Shown piece after piece: positions 59,428 to 64,000 of a DNA stretch of 64,000 nt. The notes beneath the pieces are model-generated. The model had not been told where the DNA came from. It ran no database searches and saw nothing but the letters and a program-made list of their open reading frames with translations. Within the stretch, counting starts at the first letter, position 1, and each line of letters begins with the position of its first letter. The position numbers and the translations under genes are program-made. Source of the stretch: Silanimonas sp044377035 (GTDB lineage: Bacteria > Pseudomonadota > Gammaproteobacteria > Xanthomonadales > Xanthomonadaceae); NCBI RefSeq assembly GCF_044377035.1, contig NZ_JBILJW010000008.1:62001-126000 (forward strand), in the 5' to 3' direction.

Positions 59428-60645
59428 TTACTCGACGACGCGATAGGCCGCGAGGCGGCCTTCGTCGGTCACGGCGACGACCGTGCCCGTCGGCGTGACG
59501 ATGGGCGTGGCGATGATGCGCGCATCACCCACGCGCTCGCGTGCGATGAACGAGCCGGTGCGCGGGTCGAACCAGTGCAGGTAGCCTTCGAGGTCACCGA
59601 CGACGGCGTAGGTGCCGGCGAGCACGGGGCCGGTGGGCTGGCGGCGGATCAGGGCTTCCTGGCGCCAGAGGGCGCTGCCGCTCGCGCGATCGAGCGACCA
59701 CAGCGTGCCGCCCTTGTCGGCCACGAGGACGCCATCGGCCGTGAGATCGATGCTGTTGGCGCCGCCGTTGTCGCGCGTCCAGGCGATCTGGCCCGAGGAA
59801 ATCGCAATCGCCGCGGTGATCCCGCGGACACTGCTGGCATACACCGCATCGGCGCCGACGGCGAGGTCGCCGTCGATGTCGACGAGGCGGTCCAGCTCGC
59901 TGCGGCCTTCCGGCTCGGCGACGGGCGCTTCCCAGACCGGGAGGCCGTCATCGGGACGAAGCGCCACGACCGTGCCGTCGTCGTTGCCGACGAGGATCAG
60001 GCCCGCGGCGGCCAGCGGCGTGCTGGCACCGCGCGAGCTCAGGGTCGGAATGGCCCGGTCGAACGCCCAGCGCTGCTTGCCGTCCGCCGCATTCAGGCCG
60101 AACACCCGCCCATCCTGCGACCGCACCACCACCAGACCGTTGGCGATCAACGGCATGGCGAGCACTTCGGCCGACGCCTGCGCTTCCCAGCGCGGCTCGC
60201 CGCTGTCGGCGGACACCGCGAACACCGTGCCGCTGCGGCCGGCGACGACCACGAGGCCCTCGCCGACGCCGACGGAAGACTGCAGCCCGCCTTCGCGGAC
60301 GCCGCTCTCCCACAGGCGCCAGCCGCGGCTGTTCGAAAGCGCCTCGAGATCGCGCTCCCAGCGCTCGTCGCCGGTTTCGACGTCGATGGCGCGAAGGTCG
60401 CCGCCATCGGCGACGACGTACAGGGTGCTGCCGTCGAAGCCGGGACGCTGGCGGAAGCCGAGGCTACCCTCGCCATCACCGAGCGATTCCGACCAAAGCT
60501 TCTCGACCTCGCGGGCGCCTTCGATCTCAACGAGCTTGGTCGGATCGGTGGACTTCGCCTTGTCGGTGCGGAACCAGTCGCGGACGGTGGTGCAGCCCGG
60601 GAGGACGAGCGCGGCGACGATGGCCAGGCCGAGGAGCTTGCGCAT
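59428..60645 (-). CDS. bamB: Outer-membrane assembly lipoprotein BamB
   Basis: An eight-bladed propeller lipoprotein of the BAM complex that helps fold outer-membrane beta-barrels. The 405-residue protein has signal peptide and lipobox VLPGC (Cys18) and repeated PQQ-type blades such as GDLRAIDVETGDERWE, VFAVSADSGEPRWE, VFGLNAADGKQRWAFDR and LWSLDRASGSALW. It lies between yfgM (3 bp) and der (4 bp). Confidence 0.96.
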   Translation of the reverse strand: MRKLLGLAIVAALVLPGCTTVRDWFRTDKAKSTDPTKLVEIEGAREVEKLWSESLGDGEGSLGFRQRPGFDGSTLYVVADGGDLRAIDVETGDERWERDLEALSNSRGWRLWESGVREGGLQSSVGVGEGLVVVAGRSGTVFAVSADSGEPRWEAQASAEVLAMPLIANGLVVVRSQDGRVFGLNAADGKQRWAFDRAIPTLSSRGASTPLAAAGLILVGNDDGTVVALRPDDGLPVWEAPVAEPEGRSELDRLVDIDGDLAVGADAVYASSVRGITAAIAISSGQIAWTRDNGGANSIDLTADGVLVADKGGTLWSLDRASGSALWRQEALIRRQPTGPVLAGTYAVVGDLEGYLHWFDPRTGSFIARERVGDARIIATPIVTPTGTVVAVTDEGRLAAYRVVE

Positions 60646-60648
60646 GGA

Positions 60649-61299
60649 TCAGGCTTCCGGTGTCGTGGAGCCGCCGGTATCGGCGAGCTTGAGTTCGAGG
60701 AGGACACGCGTCGGCGAGGCGACGTCGGTGCCCGTCAGGGCCTTCTGGTAGGCATCGCGGGCGTCATCGCGCTTGCCCTGTGCGGCAAGGGCGTCACCGC
60801 GAAGCTCGTCGCGGAGCGCGGCGTAGCCGTCGAGATCGATGCCCTCGAGGCGCGCCAGCGCGGCGTCGTGGCGACCGAGCACCAGCTCCGCACGGGCGGC
60901 GCGCAGCAGGATCAGCTGGCGCAGCGTTTCATCGCGAGTGGTCGGCAGCGCGCCTTCGAGCGCCTTGAGGGCGTCCTCGGCCTTGTCCTCGTTGACGAGG
61001 GCGGCGCTGCGACGCAGGGCCGCGAGCGCGGGATACGGCGTCTCGGCGTAGTTGGCCGTCAGCGATGCGGCAAGACCGGCTGCCTGTTCGGCTTCGCCGG
61101 CTTCCTGCGCGGTGAGGAAGCTCTCGAACTGCTTGGCGGCTTCGAGCTTCTGCGCATCCTGCCGGCCCTGCCAAGTCTGGAAGCCGACGATGGCAGCGAG
61201 GCCGATCGCGATGCCGCCCAGCACGGAGCCGCCGTTGTCACGAAGCCACTTGCGGACGCGTTCGCCCTGTTCGTATTCGTCGATCTGGTCGTTGGACAT
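60649..61299 (-). CDS. yfgM: YfgM-like TPR membrane protein (ancillary SecYEG translocon subunit)
   Basis: A 216-residue inner-membrane protein: short cytoplasmic N-terminus (EYEQGERVRKWLRDNG), one TM helix (about 24-42, GGSVLGGIAIGLAAIVGFQTW), then a periplasmic TPR-like domain rich in Ala and Leu. E. coli YfgM binds SecYEG and the chaperone PpiD. The order before bamB and der supports the call. Confidence 0.9.
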   Translation of the reverse strand: MSNDQIDEYEQGERVRKWLRDNGGSVLGGIAIGLAAIVGFQTWQGRQDAQKLEAAKQFESFLTAQEAGEAEQAAGLAASLTANYAETPYPALAALRRSAALVNEDKAEDALKALEGALPTTRDETLRQLILLRAARAELVLGRHDAALARLEGIDLDGYAALRDELRGDALAAQGKRDDARDAYQKALTGTDVASPTRVLLELKLADTGGSTTPEA

Positions 61300-61356
61300 G
61301 AGCCGTCACCGCGGCAATCGCGGCTTGTCAGGGGATGGGGCGAGGCCCCCGCGGCT

Positions 61357-62274
61357 TCAACGCGCGACGGCCTCGATCGAGCCGTCGGAGGATAGCGCAA
61401 AGCGGGCGACGTTCGCGGCGCGCACCGTGTCCAGATTCACGCGCGAGCCATTCAGCATGACCTCCGTCGCCTCGACATTGCCGATCGTGACCCGACCGAT
61501 GTCGGCGGCGGCAAAACGGCGCGCTTCCCCATCGCGGGCGAGCGCGCGCTCGACCACGCCGCCGTCGCGCCCGAAGACCTCGATCCAGCTGTCGCCGGTG
61601 AATCGCAGTTCGAGCTGCGGGGCCGATGGCAGCACGCCAGCCAGACTCGCCGACACCGGGGTGGGGCCTGACGACGCGGACGGTGATTCGACGGGCTGGT
61701 CGGTCGGCGCCGAAGCGGCGACGGCCTCGGTGCCGGGGATGCCGACCGGAACGACGGCGTCGCCGTCATCGGCCAAGGCCGATTCGTCCGTCGTGGACGG
61801 CGCTGCAATGGCGGGAGACGGCACCACCGCCCTCGGGGCCGGCGCAACGATTTCGGTGGGCACCGGATCGAGAGGGCGGTACTCGGCCGGACCGGAGGCG
61901 GTCCGCGACAGTGCGAGGTACACGAGCGGCAGGACGAGAAGGCTGCCTCCAACGTAGGCCGCGTTGCGCATCGACACGTCGGCGATGCGGCCCATGCGGG
62001 ACACGGACACCTGCGGACGGAGGACCGGAGCCTCGACGCGCTGGACGACCTCGTCGAGATCAACACTCACGCCCAGGCGGCTGGCATAGCGGCCGACGAG
62101 ATGACGGGCGAACACCGGCGCGCCGAGACGCGCCCAGTCGCCGCGCTCGATGCCCTCGAGCACCGCACGGGGATTCTTGAGTTCACGCGCCAGCGCTTCG
62201 ATCTCGAGGCCTTGCTGGAGGCGCGCGGCCTTGAGGCGCGCGGCGATGCCGTGGTTCTGGTCCGAAGTGCTCAC
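61357..62274 (-). CDS. rodZ: RodZ-like cytoskeletal/helix-turn-helix membrane protein
   Basis: A 305-residue protein linking MreB to the cell-wall machinery. The N-terminal RodZ HTH domain (IAARLKAARLQQGLEIEALARELK, to about 85) is cytoplasmic, one TM helix lies at about 105-125 (YVGGSLLVLPLVYLAL), a Pro/Ala/Ser-rich periplasmic linker runs to about 210, and the DUF4115 beta domain (LELRFTGDSWIEVFGRDGGVVE) closes the protein. It overlaps pilF by 4 bp (ATGA) and is followed by yfgM after 57 bp, without the ispG and hisS genes often found between. Confidence 0.92.
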   Translation of the reverse strand: MSTSDQNHGIAARLKAARLQQGLEIEALARELKNPRAVLEGIERGDWARLGAPVFARHLVGRYASRLGVSVDLDEVVQRVEAPVLRPQVSVSRMGRIADVSMRNAAYVGGSLLVLPLVYLALSRTASGPAEYRPLDPVPTEIVAPAPRAVVPSPAIAAPSTTDESALADDGDAVVPVGIPGTEAVAASAPTDQPVESPSASSGPTPVSASLAGVLPSAPQLELRFTGDSWIEVFGRDGGVVERALARDGEARRFAAADIGRVTIGNVEATEVMLNGSRVNLDTVRAANVARFALSSDGSIEAVAR

Positions 62275-63047
62275 TGTTTCGAACTACCCGTGTCGGAAGG
62301 GGGCGAGCTGGCTTCGACCTCGGCAGCGAGGGTCGCCAACTGGTTGCGGTAACGCGCCGCGGCACGGGCATCGCCCGCGGCGGTTTCGATCTCGATGGCC
62401 AGGGCCAACTCCGGCGCCGTGAGCGGAGCCACGGCTTCGCGGCGCTGGAGGAAGGCCCGCGCCTTCAGGGCATCGCCACGGCGATGTTCGAGCCGCGCCA
62501 TGCCCGAGAGCGCCTGCGCCTGCTGGGGCGCCAGAGTGAGCGCGGCCCGGAAATTGAACTCGGCCTGTTCGTCGCGCCCCGCTTCGGAGGCACAACTGCC
62601 CGCGTTGGCCAAGGCTTGCGTGGGCTGCCGGTAGGCCTCGTCGGCGACCGCATCACTGAACGCCTTCAGGGCCTCGTCGGTCCGGCCGGCCCGGCAGAGC
62701 CAGGCGCCATAGGCGTTCAGCACCGGGCCGCTCGCGGGCGAAAGCCGAAGGGCCTGCTTGTAGTCGTCACCCGCCTCGAGGCCTCGTCCGAGCGCCTCCA
62801 GGGCGGTACCGCGCATCACCCTCGCCTGGGCACTGCGCGAATCCGACTTGACGGCCAGTTCGGCCTCGACCAGCGCGCCAGCGGCATCGCCGCGCTCCAG
62901 CAAGGCCTGCGCGGCATTGATCGAGCGCTGGGCGATCGGCGAGGTGTGGTGAGGGGTGCCCGCAGCACGCGGCGCAGGCGCTGACGCGCAGCCCGCCAGG
63001 ACGAGGGCGGCCAGCAGCAGATGCAGGAGGCGATCAGGCCGCCGCAT
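62271..63047 (-). CDS. pilF: Type IV pilus biogenesis lipoprotein PilF/PilW
   Basis: A pilotin that carries the secretin PilQ to the outer membrane. The 258-residue lipoprotein has lipobox VLAGC (Cys20) and about six TPR motifs, including AAQALLERGDAAGALVEAELAVKSD and ALGRGLEAGDDYKQALRLSPASG. The position between rlmN and rodZ is conserved. It overlaps the end of rlmN by 14 bp and rodZ by 4 bp. Confidence 0.92.
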   Translation of the reverse strand: MRRPDRLLHLLLAALVLAGCASAPAPRAAGTPHHTSPIAQRSINAAQALLERGDAAGALVEAELAVKSDSRSAQARVMRGTALEALGRGLEAGDDYKQALRLSPASGPVLNAYGAWLCRAGRTDEALKAFSDAVADEAYRQPTQALANAGSCASEAGRDEQAEFNFRAALTLAPQQAQALSGMARLEHRRGDALKARAFLQRREAVAPLTAPELALAIEIETAAGDARAAARYRNQLATLAAEVEASSPPSDTGSSKQ

Positions 63048-64000
63048 CCGCGCTGCCCTCGAGCTTGCGGCGGAATTCGGCCTGTCGGCGCGTCTTGTCC
63101 ATCACCTGCCCCTTCAGCTGGCCGCAGGCGGCATCGATGTCGTCGCCCCGAGTGCGGCGCACCATCGTCAGGATGCCGGCATCGAGCAGCTTCTTCTGGA
63201 AGGCGCGGATCTCCGTTTCGCCACTGCGCTCGAAGCGCGTGCCGGGGAACGGATTGAACGGAATCAGGTTCACCTTCGCGGCATGGCCGTCCTGCGCCTG
63301 ACGGCAGAACTGGCGCATCAACGCCGCGAGCTCGCGGGCATGCTCGGGCTGGTCGTTCACGCCCTTCATGAGCGTGTACTCGAAGGTGATCGAATCGATC
63401 TTGGTGGATCGCACGTAGCGCAGGCAGGCGGCCATCAGCTCGGCGATCGGGTACTTCTTGTTCAGCGGGACGAGCTGGGTGCGCAGTTCGTCGTTGGCCG
63501 CGTGCAGCGAGACGGCCAAGGCCACGTCGCAGCGCGCCGCCAGCTGGTCGATCATCGGCACCATGCCGGCGGTGCTCAAGGTGACGCGTTTGCTGGCGAG
63601 GCCGAAACCAAGGTCATCGCGCATCAGGTTCATCGCGGTGACGACGTTCTCGAAATTGAGCAAGGGCTCGCCCATGCCCATCATCACGACGTTGGTGAGC
63701 TTGCGGTCCTTGTGCGGGACATTGCCCAAGTGGCGCGCCGCGACGAACACCTGGCCGATGATCTCGGCGGCGGTCAGGTTGCGGTTGAAGCCCTGCGTCG
63801 CGGTGGAGCAGAACTGGCAGTTCAGTCCGCAACCGACCTGGCTCGACACGCAGAGCGTGCCGCGGTTCTTGTCCGGGATCAGGACGGTCTCGACGGCATT
63901 TCCCGCATCCATGCCGAGCAGCCACTTGTGCGTGCCGTCGGTGGAGGGCTTGTCGAACATCACCTTCGGCGGGCGGGCCTCGCAGCGGTCTTCCAGCTTC
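63034..64000 (-). CDS. rlmN: Dual-specificity RNA methyltransferase RlmN (N-terminus cut by window edge)
   Basis: A radical-SAM enzyme that methylates C2 of A2503 in 23S rRNA and A37 in some tRNAs. The visible 321 codons contain the [4Fe-4S] motif CGLNCQFC (CxxxCxxC), NVVMMGMGEPLLNF, SLHAANDELRTQLVPLNKKYP and FEYTLMKGVNDQPEHA. The frame stays open to the right edge (EARPPKV precedes MFDK), so the N-terminal accessory domain lies outside. Its 3' end overlaps pilF by 14 bp. Confidence 0.95.
   Translation of the reverse strand, partial: KLEDRCEARPPKVMFDKPSTDGTHKWLLGMDAGNAVETVLIPDKNRGTLCVSSQVGCGLNCQFCSTATQGFNRNLTAAEIIGQVFVAARHLGNVPHKDRKLTNVVMMGMGEPLLNFENVVTAMNLMRDDLGFGLASKRVTLSTAGMVPMIDQLAARCDVALAVSLHAANDELRTQLVPLNKKYPIAELMAACLRYVRSTKIDSITFEYTLMKGVNDQPEHARELAALMRQFCRQAQDGHAAKVNLIPFNPFPGTRFERSGETEIRAFQKKLLDAGILTMVRRTRGDDIDAACGQLKGQVMDKTRRQAEFRRKLEGSADAAA

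Overview
The window is a GC-rich (roughly two-thirds G+C) stretch of a gammaproteobacterial chromosome, most likely from the Xanthomonadales/Lysobacterales. The grounds are the gene orders rpsF-rpsR-rplI-dnaB-alr and rlmN-pilF-rodZ-yfgM-bamB-der, the stand-alone IscA-like gene beside asnS, a gammaproteobacterial dif-like site, and a perfectly spaced FliA promoter that implies a flagellated ancestor or lifestyle. Coding density is high, and many neighbouring genes overlap by 4 bp (ATGA, GTGA or TTGA).

Layout. 1-4.2 kb: the 3' side of a small minus-strand cluster (partial SDR, two small unknown proteins, asnS), then an IscA-like Fe-S carrier convergent with a secreted Asp-N-type metalloprotease. 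4.4-8.5 kb: ribosomal protein operon (S6, S18, L9), dnaB and alanine racemase. 8.5-12.3 kb: a tightly overlapping light-dependent DNA repair operon (Fe-S photolyase-related protein, a short-chain dehydrogenase lacking the catalytic Tyr, class I photolyase). 12.4-17.8 kb: same-strand wax-ester synthase/DGAT, MsrA, a PAS-GAF-PAS-GGDEF-EAL protein and a GST. 17.8-18.2 kb: a tandemly duplicated ~125-bp non-coding unit with DnaA-box-like sites, then tRNA-Val. 18.2-20.1 kb: phosphopantetheinyl transferase, GIY-YIG protein, a small unknown and a YgjP-type protease.

At 20105-20132 lies a strong candidate for dif, the XerC/XerD chromosome-dimer resolution site. The KOPS-like octamer GGGNAGGG flips strand exactly around it, so the window appears to span the replication terminus. 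20.1-22.6 kb holds two alpha/beta hydrolases, the second visibly less GC-rich, and a decayed thioredoxin-like gene.

22.7-31.1 kb: a secreted Asp-box propeller; a TetR-controlled RND efflux pair divergent from its regulator; a LysR/NmrA-type oxidoreductase divergent pair with a clear palindromic operator; and a YjfB-like motility gene behind a FliA promoter. 31.1-34.3 kb: a Rieske oxygenase plus trimethylamine-dehydrogenase-like flavoprotein pair, probably for N-demethylation. 34.4-38.6 kb: a TPR-sulfotransferase immediately upstream of a TonB-dependent receptor. 38.7-38.9 kb: tRNA-Glu and tRNA-Ala transcribed together. 39-43.8 kb: DUF1249, PpsR/PpsA and an MscS channel. 43.8-48.4 kb: a sensory propeller-GGDEF protein, oligoribonuclease, a DUF2721 protein and TadA.

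From 48.5 kb to the right end almost everything is on the minus strand: guaBA; a four-gene TRAP transporter with a TatT partner; folD; an unusual MoeA-like/rhodanese/MoeB-like triple fusion; and the housekeeping block der-bamB-yfgM-rodZ-pilF-rlmN, the last cut by the window edge. This minus-strand bias right of dif agrees with replication forks arriving from the right.
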